Assembly (NCBI GenBank): GCA_963922205.1 | Contig: CAWUHX010000254.1 | Coordinates: forward strand, 459,530-523,529 | Origin: Romanomermis culicivorax | Taxonomy: Eukaryota; Nematoda; Enoplea; Mermithida; Mermithidae | Direction: 5' to 3' | DNA length: 64,000 bases | In this document: in pieces, positions 48,771 through 59,920 of the stretch | How the letters are laid out: every line of letters begins with the position of its first letter | How positions within the stretch are numbered: position 1 is the first letter of the stretch | Notes under the pieces: model-generated | Databases searched by the model: none | What the model was told of the DNA's origin: nothing | The model's input: only the letters and a program-made list of their open reading frames with translations | Made by a program: the position numbers and the translations under genes

Positions 48771-49118
48771 TTACTGAGAACGGGCCCGCCACTCTTGGAC
48801 ACAGTAACTATGTGTTTTATAGTCTTACATTGTAGCCTGCAGGAAGCATCATCCGGAAAAACTCTGTTAGCTTTTTGATTGCAAGCTATTGTCAATTCCA
48901 GTTAGAGCAAATTTAGATTACGCTGTGGTTGAAAATTGCGTTTAACTGCTGGAAAAATGTTGCACTGTACTAGCAGTTGCCAATGAGGAAACTGTATTGA
49001 GGACCTCGAGCAAAAAACTGTATACAAATCAAAAGCTTCCTTGATTATATTGCTGATGGCTTTTGAGCTGAGCAGAGGCTAGGGCGGTATCCCAACAAAA
49101 GATGCAAATTAGATAATC

Positions 49119-49124
49119 TTTATT
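49119..49124 (-). promoter_or_regulatory. Polyadenylation signal AATAAA of receptor copy D
   Basis: AATAAA on the minus strand, about 185 nt beyond the stop codon of copy D, at the position equivalent to the signal of copy C. Confidence 0.55.
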
Positions 49125-49309
49125 GAAGTGTGAAAGACAAGTACAGTCACCCAACATGAGGTGGGTGCGAAAGAAATCATGAACACAGTTTACTACTAAC
49201 TACAGTGGCAAAGGAGAAGGCGGAAATTTACATAGAAGGAGTATAAAAATGATTCAAAAAATTACGTCAATGGATAACTCGAACATATTGGATGTCCTCC
49301 AGAGCGCAC

Positions 49310-50266
49310 TCATGTTGCCGATGAAAAAACCTGTGAATTAAACGATATTTTGTGAACTACACATTTAACACCACGTTTAAAATCACCCGAACAAAAGCTC
49401 AGAATAATCAGCATATAAACACTCTCCATGTAGCTCAGAACACCTAAATATGTCGCGAAGTCAGCATAAATTCCCGGCCAAAAAGACTTCAACAGAACGC
49501 TGACCAAATTTTGGATCAAACTGTTACAAATAATGGATAATGCGTAAAAGGCCAAAACTTTGGTCAATTGACAACTTTTCTTGTAAATTCTTTGTCCAAT
49601 TGCTCCACTGTTGGCTATCAATGGCGACTTTTTTCTTTTCATGCTTACCATCAAAATGGTGTAAACCATAACCGTAAGAGTATTTCCGAAAAGGAGAAAA
49701 TACAGAATGAAATTTGTAAAGTAGGCTTCTACGGCCCGAGTGGTGCATACAAGCACAATTTCGGTCTTCACAGGGCCTATTACACACATAATATAAACAA
49801 TCAATCCGAATGACAAAGATACCAGTGCTGAAAAAGTCACGAAAACTCTGCTCCTGTTTCTGTGGGATACAGCGCATAAGAAAGCTTGGCATCTGTCCAA
49901 CGCAATGAACAGTTGTAACGTCACACAACAGAACATGGTAATTTTCACAATAGAGTTGAAATAATAACAATTGCGACCAGTCATAATTTCATCCCGGCCA
50001 GAGAAATATAGAAATAAATGATAACTGTTTAGAATCAAACTATCCGCAGTAGTAATTGTACCACTAATAGTCAATAAAGCTATCAGAGCCATCGTTTGCG
50101 ATCGGAGTGGTTTCCAGCTCACGATTATCACTAGCGTGAAAATGGATGCTGCTATATTCAAGATTGCGACTAGGATATAAACGATGAAACATAACAGTTG
50201 TTTCTGAATTTGGATGAGCGACAAATCGTGTTGTGTGATGTAATTGGCACTGGTATTGTTGGGCAT
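49310..50266 (-). CDS. Seven-transmembrane chemoreceptor-like GPCR, copy D (intact)
   Basis: Single-exon ORF of 318 residues, very similar to copy A along its length. The start is the ATG of MPNNTSANY; upstream in-frame codons lack an ATG. Two residues fewer than A in the extracellular N-terminus (ITQHD for PNLSQHG). Same seven TM segments, LDRCQAF after TM3, RNRSRVF at the second cytoplasmic loop, MKRKKSPLIANSGA before TM6 and the FKRGVKCV tail. A candidate AATAAA lies 185 nt downstream. The frame and all membrane segments are preserved despite many differences from copy A, which suggests selection on the protein. Ligand and expression unknown. Confidence 0.85.
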   Translation of the reverse strand: MPNNTSANYITQHDLSLIQIQKQLLCFIVYILVAILNIAASIFTLVIIVSWKPLRSQTMALIALLTISGTITTADSLILNSYHLFLYFSGRDEIMTGRNCYYFNSIVKITMFCCVTLQLFIALDRCQAFLCAVSHRNRSRVFVTFSALVSLSFGLIVYIMCVIGPVKTEIVLVCTTRAVEAYFTNFILYFLLFGNTLTVMVYTILMVSMKRKKSPLIANSGAIGQRIYKKSCQLTKVLAFYALSIICNSLIQNLVSVLLKSFWPGIYADFATYLGVLSYMESVYMLIILSFCSGDFKRGVKCVVHKISFNSQVFSSAT

Positions 50267-50455
50267 ACTGTAACACCGCAATCTAAAGTGCTATTTAGTT
50301 TGAAAATTTTGATAAGCATTCATGTTGGCTCTAGAGCACACCTAATTATTGCCCATAAATCATAAACAATATTTTGAAAATAATTCTTTTTTAATTTTTG
50401 CATGCACATCACAACAAATTTTCCTGTAGTCAGAAAAGCAGGCCTCACAGAACTA

Positions 50456-51174
50456 TAGGGATGAAACGGGTAGCCTAACCTAAACCCGAATATCACATAC
50501 CTGAGCTATTTTCAGCCACCCCAACCCGAACTGAACCAGAATAAAATGCTTCCCACATACCCTAACCCGAACTGAACCCGAATAGTTTTGACTACTTTTT
50601 CGGGTTTTATTTGGGTTTATAGGAGACATTAGAGCCCCTATATTCTTAAAAATCAGTTCTTCAACATCAACATTTACTTATCAATATTCATAATTGTATT
50701 TTACCAAATTAATTCTAACAAACAATAGTTTTTCATCAGTTCCACCCTTCATTTTGTTTTGATTTGGCTCATAAATTAGACCTGCATGACTAAACAATCT
50801 TTCTGAGGGCACTGATTTTGGCGGTGGTGCCAAATATTTTCTTAGAACACACGCCAAAATCAGGAAGGTTTTTTAGTTTAATCGCCACCAATCCAAGGGG
50901 GCTTCATGAATCGCAAGTCATTTCTTATTTGCATAATTTTCCTGAAAGAGCTGTATTGAAGTATACATGATTGAGGAAGCATGTCCAAAATTACCATTTT
51001 AGCACAAGTGTATTTAGGCTTGTTGAGTATTTTCTCCTGAACTGCTATCTGATTCATGATTAAAGTCTCTCATACTCATAAATAGAAATTTTACACCTGA
51101 ATAAATCAAATAGGACCCTATGAACCTGAACCCGAATCCAGATAAATGGAACTTCACTAACTGTTGCATCCCTA
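50456..51174 (-). mobile_element. hAT transposon relic inserted in the SINE
   Basis: 719 bp. Ends TAGGGATGAAAC and GTTGCATCCCTA are the terminal inverted repeat. It is flanked by CAGAACTA (50,448-50,455) and CAGACCTA (51,175-51,182), an 8 bp target duplication with one change. The SINE in block B (about 29,550) is the empty site. Most of the transposase is gone. Subterminal AACCCGAA words recur at both ends. Confidence 0.9.
50681..50872 (-). pseudogene. hAT transposase C-terminal dimerisation domain
   Basis: An open stretch of about 63 residues ending at TGA reads FLILACVLRKYLAPPPKSV, then PSERLFSHAGLIYE, KGGTDEKLLFV. These are the signature LARxYLAxPxTSVPSERLFSxAG and EKLLFL of the hATC domain near the C-terminus of hAT transposases. 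The catalytic core is missing. It is open but has no start, so it is only a fossil segment. Confidence 0.85.
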
Positions 51175-51500
51175 CAGACCTATATGGTCAAATAAGTGCC
51201 CACCTTATATGAGAGGCGCTCTTTGTATCCTTTTGCCACCTAGTGTAGGCCACATTCAAAAGGCTAGGTTCTGCATGACAAAACAGACTTGTCCGGCTAC
51301 CTACCCCATAAGTGGAATAGACCCACTTCCTCATTCATCACAATTCATCGCCGAGATGCTAACAGGGCCAAATGGACTCCTGCAAAGAGTGGTCCAAGCT
51401 TGCCTATACAATATGTTGACCCTGTGTTACACCTGAAATCAAACCTCGCTCTCGAGACTAGTAGTTGGGAAGCAATAACCACTAGACCAATGCCACCCTG

Positions 51501-53286
51501 AAACGTTTCTTTCAAAAAGTTTTCTGAGAAGATTATAGATGCAGATAAGCATGCATAACATTATCAAGTTCAGGAGCCCAGGAACAAAACATTGGAAAAA
51601 CTACATGTGGGCTTAATGACAGATTTTTTCGTGGCATGGCTTCTTAATCATGCATTTAGTCATGTCTGCTTTGGAGGAAGCTATATAAGGTTTCTCCGCA
51701 ATGCTTCACTTCCTACAACTAAATTTTTTCTATTTCTTAGAAATAAACCTTTCTTTCAAAATAACAAAAACGTGTATGACGTGCTATTTGGTGGAACATA
51801 AAACAAAATATTAAATTGGTAATTGCTTCCCAGTTCAAAAATATTCAAAAACAGTTGAGAATATGATTGACAAAATTGATTTTTTCCTCATCTTTCATTC
51901 CTCTAAGATAACACAGATTTTTCCGGAGATCAAAAATGACTCAAAGTAAGGTCAAAAAAGGTGGGAACCTTTTTGTGAAAAACCCTAGGAAAATATTGAA
52001 TTTATTCATGAGAGTGTTAGTTTTCTAATAATCGAGAGGTGGTTAAGGACTCCCTGCTCGAAATGACTTTTTAATTTGATGCAATCGAGGCATAGGTCAA
52101 AAAAGTCAAGAGGAGTGATAGTCAGGGATCGGAGTTTCAATCAAGGTTAGCTCAACCATGCCTGAAGCCGCATTTCTTTTTTAGGTCGTGACCAATCAGA
52201 TTCCAATGTACATGACACGTAACCATACATGCATAACGTGTGTTTGGTGGATTTTGAGAGGCCCTAGCTCAAAGCAGAACCCTAGTTGACCGCTCAGAAT
52301 TTTCATATTTTTGTATTTTTCAATTTTTACATAAAAACATGGAAAGTTTATGTAAAAATTTAGGAAATTATTAGGAAAGAAGTTAATTTTTTTCTGTGGC
52401 ATTGGAGGAACACACTTAAAAACATTTAAAAACGAAGTTTTTGAGTATTTTGATCAGTTTTGACTGAGTTCTGAGTATTTTTTTAAAAATTTGTGGCTGA
52501 CCCTCCAAAATCTATATGTTGTACATGTACAAGTAAGCACGCAACGAATCATATTTAACGTCAAGTTTTTAACACACAATTTCATTGGTCCTGGCCGTCA
52601 AAGCTGTGGCCAAATGCTGGCTTGCTAAGCGACCTCAACATACATTAAAGATTAAGATCCATGAACTGACTTTGAGAAAATCAATCGAATTTCATTGAAA
52701 AGTGACCTTTCTGATTTGATTATACGAAAACTTATTAGAGCTTCCCTTTAAGTAATAATATACAAAAAATTAATAATATAAAAAAGTCGTAATAAACAAA
52801 AAACTAGTAAAAAACGCAATAATAACAGGAAGAACGCGCCAATCTTTTCCTTACTGTGAATGGTCGTCCAATAGATCAATCGGGTCCATTGCCCATACAA
52901 GCTTGTAGGCTGACTTTAATTATAATACAAAATTGCGACACTTACAAAATGGTAATTCCACACTGCAGAAAAATAGGACGAAAGCAAAAATCATAAAAAT
53001 AACATTTTATCATTCATTAGCCGTGCGCTCGAAAACTTTTCGAATACTCATGCTTTTGTCTGTTTCTGAAGCTGTACATAATCACACCTCAGGCCTAAGA
53101 TTCTGTAGGAAATTTGGTACCTTACATAAAGGAATAACTTCTAAACTTGTATAGTTGTCAGATTTCAAGATATTCTAAGAAAACTGGTACGAGAAATAGG
53201 ATGTCTCAAAAATTTTTTGAGGAACATGGCCCATGTTTTGCATAAAGATAATATTGTGTTTTCACAGGGTATTCTCATAGGGATAC
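51501..53286. repeat. Duplicated block D flank
   Basis: No gene. Aligns with 30,040-31,780 in block B and partly with 1,250-1,920 in block A, up to GTTTTCACAGGGTATTCTCAT at the fold-back site. Confidence 0.75.
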
Positions 53287-54765
53287 GGACAATTCGGCCT
53301 CAGTAATTCGCCGCCATCAATTCGTCCCCCACAATTCGCCCCTGGTAATTCGCCCCCACTGCAGTTCGCCCCCGGACAATTCGCTCCCAACACAATTTGC
53401 CCCTGAGCAAATTGCCCCCACAATTCGCCCCCAGTAACTGGCCCCCAATTCACTGTTTTTTTTTAATTCAAAAAATTCGGATTTAAAAATAACTCCACTT
53501 GGTTGTTAGCAGTCATGTAATAGCATTTCTACACATCTATGCACAAAACCTAGAGATTTTTCCCAGCCGGAATAGCATGTTTATTTATGAATTCTGCATG
53601 CAGAGTGCAAGTATTATGTACAAGAAGAAAAAGATCTGTACTGCAATGTTCCAAATAAAGGTCCACAAATAATTTTTTTTCTTTGAATATAAGATTTTTT
53701 CACTGGTGCGGTTAGTGCTAAGTCACTATAAGCCTTTTTTACTCGTACGGTCACTACTACAGGCATATGAGCAGTAGTTCCCTGGAAATGAACCAGTTGT
53801 TTTTTCCACTTGAAACAAAATGTGTGGCTTCAAGTTTAAAACGAAGGCTTGCAGCTAAAGTTTAATTGGCTGAAATGATCAATTTCGACCGAAAATATGT
53901 GAAAAATCTCAAAACTGGCAATTTACAAATTCATATTTTTTCAAGTTTGTAATGATGGTGTCCTAATCTCCAGAAACCATGCCAAATTTTAGTCTGATGG
54001 CGTGAATACCCGAGAAAATTTAGGCAGAATTTTAACGTGCAACACGGATATTATAAGCAGAATTGCGAGTCATTTATGTTCTTCGATCTGGATTTGTTTT
54101 TTATGTTTTTGTTCCTTTTTTCGTTTAATTTTCTTTCTTGTATTCCTCTTTTTTGTCATTCATCTTTCTTGTATAGTTCCTTCTATATTTTTTTGATTAC
54201 TTTTTACTCATTTCCCTTTTTTTCCTTTATATTTTTCTTCTGTTTTATTTTTATTTTTATTCTTTTTTATTTTTGGTAAACTGCAAAGTTGTCACAAAAA
54301 AGATAGTGAAGAACACAATAGAGTCACACATAGAATAATTGTAATCTTAATTGTTCTCCATAGATCCCGATAAAAAGTTGCAAGAAATGAAGTTGGAAAA
54401 AGAAAATATGTATGCAACCAGAAAAGAAAAGAAAAAAGACAATGTAAAAAAGAGGAAAAGGGAAAACAGAGGTGACAAGGCGAAGTGAAAAATCACCTTT
54501 TCATTTCCTTTATGTTTCACATAAAATATGGTTACCTAATAGCGGAAATGTCTGGAGATAAATTACATAACATATCATGGAGTTGCTTTTAAATCTAAAA
54601 CATAGGTAAGTACAGTACCAGGGGCGAATTACTGGGCGCAAATTCCTCAGGGGCGAATTGTGTTGGGGCGAATTGTCCGTGGGTGAACTGCAGTGGGGGC
54701 GAATTACCAGGAGCGAATTGTGGGAGACGAATTGATGGGGGCAAATTACTGGCGGCGAATTGTCC
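53287..54765. mobile_element. Fold-back element of the GGGGCGAATT family
   Basis: Both ends are about 150 bp arrays of short words in inverted orientation: on the left GGACAATTCG, CAGTAATTCGCC, CAATTCGCCCC, CTGCAGTTCGCCC; on the right GGGGCGAATT, GAACTGCAG, GCGAATTACC and the terminal GAATTGTCC. The order of words is mirrored between the two ends, so the whole end inverts, not just the word. The interior has a T-rich (54,095-54,275) then A-rich (54,385-54,480) pair. It lies within the CTCAT|GTGGGCG junction that begins the GGGAATCGCTCA array of block D. Confidence 0.85.
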
Positions 54766-54853
54766 AAGAACCATCATGTGGGCGATTCCCAAGTGAGCGA
54801 TAACCAGGTGAGTGATTCCCAAGTGATCGATTCACAAGTGAGCTATTCACAAA
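54766..54853. mobile_element. Left word array of the block D GGGAATCGCTCA fold-back
   Basis: GGGCGATTCCCAAGTGAGCGATAACC-type words, equivalent to 31,785-31,880. The array is cut off at 54,853 by a further insertion and resumes at 57,355. Confidence 0.7.
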
Positions 54854-55972
54854 CCAGTTTATTAGAAAATGCCCCGATAGGGCAGAAAAAAGAATATACT
54901 TGCTTGAATAGTTGCCAAGCTAGAAAAAGAATCAGAAGAAAAGAAAGAAAAAGAATGGACTAGATTTTTGAGAACTTGGGTTAAAGTTGGAAAAAAAAGA
55001 TCACTTCCGTTATATTGGATTTTCATTTTTTCTCAAAAAAATTTTCCATGTCTGTGAAAAAGTACATTCTGCAGCATCGTGCATTTTGTCATTCTCCTGG
55101 CATTCAACTACAGTGAAATTTTTCTATATGAAAATTATATGCACATGACTTCAAATGTAAAAAAGGGTAAACCAATAGCATTCTAACTCACGACCGACGC
55201 CTCTCACACTAGCTGAAAAATGGTGAGGGAGACATATTATAGTCATAATCTCGACATTGAGCTCTTTATAGTCCTGATGATATTCAAATTATACCGAACT
55301 TGAGATCAAGCCGAGTCGCCTTTTTTCGAGCTCGACCTTAGATCCCTTTATTGCAACTGGGTCTTGGTTACTTACGGAGTGAATTCTATACGATATGTTA
55401 TATCAAATGAGTGAATTAAACATATCTTACACAATCGATATAGTTCTAAGAAGACTTTGTGCTGTAGCCTTTTCTAAAAAAACTGAGTGGGATTTCATGT
55501 GTCCCTTCCCCAAAGTTGATTCCTGTTTCATTGACACTAAATTTATCAAAAAAGTTCAACGCAGTTAGAAGCACTCATGAGTGAGGGAGGACATCGGGGA
55601 GGGGGGTATAGCTGCCCCTAGGATTTTGAAACTGGAAAATTTGTTATGAAAAAAATGTTTGGTCAACTCTTTTTGAATTTTTTCTCTCAAGAAACGCCAA
55701 AAACCAAGGTCCACCTTGTACTCTGCTCAAAATTTTGGAGATGTACATGTTTGGTTGGAAAGTGTGTTGATGCACTCAGCTGCAGAATATACTTTTTCAC
55801 AGACACGAACAATTTTTTTTGAGAAAGAATTTTAATCCAATATAACGAGAGTGATTTTTCCCAACTTCAACCCAAGTTCTCAAAAATCTAGTCAACTTCT
55901 TTTTTCTTGCTTGGCATCCAAGCAAGTATATTCTTTTTTCTGCCCTATCGGGGAATTTTCTAATAAACTAGT
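54854..55972. mobile_element. Element with ~230 bp inverted ends (AGTTTATTAGAAAAT)
   Basis: The left arm (54,855-55,085) and right arm (55,735-55,972) are inverted copies: AGTTTATTAGAAAATGCCCC, GATAGGGCAGAAAAAAGAAT and ATACTTGCTTG, each matched in reverse on the right. The middle 650 bp is unique, with no ORF. A non-autonomous element, superfamily unknown. Confidence 0.8.
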
Positions 55973-56084
55973 CCACCTTTTTTTCGGTGCGCCTCAGCGA
56001 TGCATGAAAACCTTCGTAGAAGCACATTGAAGTTTCAAATTTGGTCATCTTCACATCAAGGAAACAACAAAAAACAATCTTAAA
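55973..56084. other. Short spacer
   Basis: Nothing recognised. Confidence 0.3.
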
Positions 56085-56850
56085 GCTACTAATTCTCAAT
56101 TTCGGTAAAGGTAAAAGATGTGTAAACTGCACAGAACTTAAAAAACGTTGTAAACATAGTGTAAAATACCATGTCTATTGATTTACTCATGATCAGGAAC
56201 CCGTCAACACAAAAAACCGCAGAAAAACCTTTGTTTACATACAGAACAATTTTTTTTGTGAAGTGACTGTGTCCATTGAATTCCCCATGGTCAGAAACCT
56301 CTTCCTCCATAAATCGCAGAAATACATTTGTATACACTCAATCTAATTTTTTGTGTAAAGTGATCACATTCATTAAATTCCCCGTGGTTAAAACTCCTTC
56401 CACAAAATTATAACGAACCCTAGATGATTTTTGTGTAAAGTTATCGCGTCCATCGAATTCCCAATGGTTGAAATCCCCTTCCTCCAAAAAGTCACAGGAG
56501 TGCCTTCATTTACATTAATAATTTTTTTGTGTAAAGTGACCGCATCCATTTAATTTGCTTTGGTCGAAAACCCCTCCTACCAAAAATCACGGAAATATGC
56601 TTGGTTACACCTTGGATAATTTTGTGTGTAGAGTGACCGCATTCACTAAATTCCTCGTGGTCAAAAACCCCTTCCACAAAAAAAATCACGAAAATACGCT
56701 GGTTTACACCCGGAAAATTTTTTCGTGTAAAGTGACTGCGTCCATCGAATTCACAATGATCGAAAACCTCTTCCCTCACTCTCATTTACATCAATGATGA
56801 TTTTTTTGTGTGAAGTGACCGCGTCGATTCAATTCGCTTCGGTCGAAAAC
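56085..56850. repeat. Tandem array of ~81-99 bp units
   Basis: About seven or eight units, anchored on TTTGTGTAAAGTGACCGC at about 56,259, 56,354, 56,435, 56,531, 56,627, 56,726 and 56,810. Each continues with CCATCGAATTCCC.ATGGTCGAAAACCCCTTCC and AAAAATCACGAAAATACG..TTTACAC. On the minus strand 96 bp units stay open as VFDHxEFxxxxHxTxK repeats for 82 and 91 residues. Confidence 0.8.
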
Positions 56851-57354
56851 CCTTAAACCAAAAATCCCTCCCCATAACGCTACTGATTCAATTGAAACTG
56901 CTAAAAATTCGGACACCGAGGTGCATAATGCTGCAAAAAATTTTTTTTTTTAAGCCGTAAGTTTATATAACAAAATTGTCAAAATTTGCGGTTCCCGGAA
57001 CTTTGGACAACCATATAATTGAATGGAGGCCATATTTTACAAAAGTAAAAAAATCACATTTGAGAATGCACCCCCAAGATACTTAGCGCGAAGTACGGAG
57101 GTTGGATATGGCACACCCATTGTGGGGCATGGTGGACTGCGGGCCCTTAAAAAAACGCGTTTTTTGCATGTTTTTGATGTCTCACCAAGCACCACTTGCA
57201 GATAGAGGCAAAATGACAAAAGGCACCCCATAATTTGCCTCTATGCCCGAAATTATGAAAGAAACCCGAAGGTTCTAGCTCTTACCGTTTTGGCTCTAGG
57301 GTGACATGAAATTTGGGGACCAGGTATATTCTAGGTTGACGCTATCGCGCCACC
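56851..57354. other. Intergenic, nothing recognised
   Basis: No gene or repeat recognised; the rightmost part joins directly to the resumed word array at 57,355. Confidence 0.4.
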
Positions 57355-58690
57355 TATGATGAGCGAATTCTCAATTGGGCTATTCCAAACGAGCCATCGG
57401 GAATGTAATAAAACTTTCTTCAAATTTTCTTTCTTTACCTTATATTTTTTTTGTACGAACTTCTTTTTTCCTTCGTTTTTTGTGTGTATTGGTCATGTTT
57501 TTGTTTATGTATGTTTTCACGTTTTCATCTTTTGCGTGTGCTTCTTTTCATGTTATTTCTTCTTGTCATCCAAGTTTTTTTGCTCGTGATATAACCGTAG
57601 TCTACCGTATAATTTTGGAACATGTCGGCATGCTTGAGTCTTTCATCGTTGTAACTATGAAAACCTTCATAAAAAACGTAAACAAAAGAATGCAGGAAGA
57701 AAAAAAACATCGAGAGAAAGGAAACGTCAAAAAGAATGGAGACATTAAGAATATGTGAAAATAGGTGGAAAAGCATTAGAAAAAGAGAAAACATGAAAAA
57801 GTGACAAGAAAGAAGAAGCAAGATATAGAAAGCAGCAAGGAAAAAATAAAAAGTAATGTGAAAAAGAACAAAAAAAGAAAGAATCGGGTGAATAGAAGAA
57901 GATTAAGATGAAGAAGTAAAAGCAAAGAACTAAAATGAATAGTAAACAAGAATGAAGAAAAAATCACAAACAATAAAAATAAATAAGAAATAGAGCGTGT
58001 CGAATTGTATAAGGATTATGTGGGAGGCAATGCTTGTTAAAAATGGCAACTGGTACTGTATTGTTTCATGAGCAAAAAAGAAAAAAGTAGATGACAAGAA
58101 AAAATAAGATGGAAGAAAGCAGAGAAAAAAGATAAAAGTGCAAAAACATACATGAACGAAAACAAAAAAATAAATATATACAAATAAAAATATAACGTAA
58201 AGAAAGAAAATGTGAAGAAAACATTATTGCATTTTTTATTGGTCATTTGGAATCGCCCAATTGTGAATTCGCTCATTTGGGTATTCGTCAGTTTGGAGTA
58301 GCTCACATAGGAATCACTCAATTGAGAGTTCGCTCATTTGGGAATTCGCTCAATCGGAAATCGCTTAATTGGGAATCCCACCTGGGAATTCGCTCAATTG
58401 GGAAACACTCACATGGGAATCTCTTAATGGAGAATTCGCCCACTTGGGAATTCGCTTATTTGGGAATTGGCTGAATCGGGAATCACTTACATGATAATCG
58501 CTCAATTTAGAATCGTTCATTTGGGAATTCGCTCAATCGGAAATCGCTCAATTGGGAATCCATCCACTTGGGAATTCACTCTATAGGGAAAGACTCACAT
58601 GGGAATTGCTCAATTGAGAATCGCTCATTTGGATATCCGCTCAATCCGGAACGGCTCCGATGGGAATCGCTCACTTGGGAATAGATGTTT
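57355..58690. mobile_element. Fold-back element of the GGGAATCGCTCA family, copy 3 (block D)
   Basis: T/C-rich left arm (57,410-57,600), centre CCGTAGTCTACCGTATA, A/G-rich right arm (58,070-58,215), then the longest word array of the window (58,245-58,685): GGGAATTCGCTCA, GGAAATCGCTCA, GGGAATCACTC and similar, about 20-25 words. The flank after it (AATAGATGTTTTCA.GACATTATTCCT) equals that of copy 2 at 32,930, so both are the same ancestral insertion. Confidence 0.85.
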
Positions 58691-58776
58691 TCACGACATT
58701 ATTCCTCACATAAAAGTCGTTTGGTGACGCGTTTCTCTGTTGTCCCACAACACCAACTTTTGAGATCCCGCTATTT

Positions 58777-59920
58777 TGGTCTGGTGCTTATGGCCTTGCT
58801 CCACCAGTCTTACGAACGTGGTTCGATCCCGGTTGTAACACAGATTTGTCTGATGGCTGACCAGGCAGACACAGTCTCTCATCCTTACTGGGTCGATAAA
58901 TTGTGTTGGCAAGCTTATGCTTCTTTCCAGGGCAGGGTTTTTTAATTTTTTCCACAGGCTAATTGGTTGCTAGGGTCAGAATTTTACAGGCCAATCCGAA
59001 CTTCAACAAGCCAAAACTAAAAAGTTTGTAAACGAATGTGGTAATAAAAAAACAATCATCAACACGTAGTGTGAAACTTTTGGCGTTCTCGATTGAGTAT
59101 CTAGTTATGTCTCTGAGGTACAAATACGTATAATACTTACTTTCAACTTATCAGTTTTAATTTGTTCAACCAACTACTTTTAAGCATCTATGAACCATGT
59201 AGTTTAATGTATTAAAGTCTAAGCAGGGTATCTTGCATGACGATTTGTTTGTTTTATTAGCCTGATTCGAATGATTCGTATTAAAATTTATTCAATCTTA
59301 TAGTAACGTGTTACATGCTCCTTTGCTCATTATTTGCTTAATTCAGTGAAATGTTGAGATAACAACGTTCGAACTCTTCATAATCAGAATCAAATTAATG
59401 TTTCATGCTTCGAGCTCTCATTGTGTGAATTAAAACTTGTGCAATACATCTCCTATACACAACTACAGAATCGCAGAATAACATTTAAAAACATAAGGTA
59501 TATAGATGATATAATTCCGCAAGCGGCGATATTTTTAGGAATTCGAAGCTGAAAACACCTCTAAATTACACAAAAATTCTTAAATTTTTACTAGGCTTGT
59601 GCCGCTAAATTTTTAGGAGCCATGGCTCTTAATTAGCCTAAAAAGCCTTGTTTCAGAGTCTCCTCACACCAGCTGCATCTTGGCTATAAGGTGCGCCGAA
59701 TGAGGAGGTGGGTCTATTCCATTTATGAGTAGGTAGTCGAACAAGTCAATCAGAAGCTAGCCTGTGGAATGTAGCCTCCACTAGGTGGCAAAAGCATCCA
59801 AAGGGCGTCTCACATATAAGGTGGAAACTTATATGACCGCATATATTCGTGTAAAGCCTGTCTTCGTGGATATAGGAAAATGGGTACAGGTGTACTGGAA
59901 AAAATTCAGAAGAAAAAAAA
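58777..59920 (+). mobile_element. tRNA-derived SINE, copy 4 (block D), interrupted
   Basis: The best preserved head: box A TGGTCTGGTGCTTATGGC (58,778-58,795) and box B GTGGTTCGATCCCGG (58,818-58,832). The body to 58,932 (GTCTGATGGCTGACCAGGC, GGCAAGCTTATGC) is split by an insertion, then continues from 59,651 (GAGGAGGTGGGTCTATTCC, CCACTAGGTGGCAAAAGC) to an A-rich tail at about 59,908-59,920. Confidence 0.8.
58933..59650. mobile_element. hAT-like non-autonomous insertion in SINE copy 4
   Basis: 718 bp. Ends CAGGGTTTTTTA and TAAAAAGCCTTG are imperfect inverted repeats, with AGGCTAATT repeated inward at both ends. Flanks TTCCAGGG and TTTCAGAG are an aged 8 bp duplication. SINE copies at 29.9 and 51.4 kb (TTTGCAGGAG) show the uninterrupted site. 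No ORF. Confidence 0.7.

Larger units (their letters stand above)
50390..51500 (-). mobile_element. tRNA-derived SINE, copy 3 (block D), interrupted by a hAT relic
   Basis: Minus-strand head at 51,431-51,498: box A TGGTCTAGTGGTTATTGC, box B GAGGTTTGATTTC, tRNA-like spacing. The body runs to about 51,183 and resumes below 50,447 to a T-rich (A-tail) end at about 50,388. Inserted at the same place as copy 1 in block B, so it predates that duplication. Confidence 0.75.

Noticed and set aside
53285..53450. CRISPR-like appearance of repeated AATTCGCCCCC words
   Set aside because: Units and spacers vary irregularly, the array is inverted at the other end of an element, and the genome is eukaryotic.
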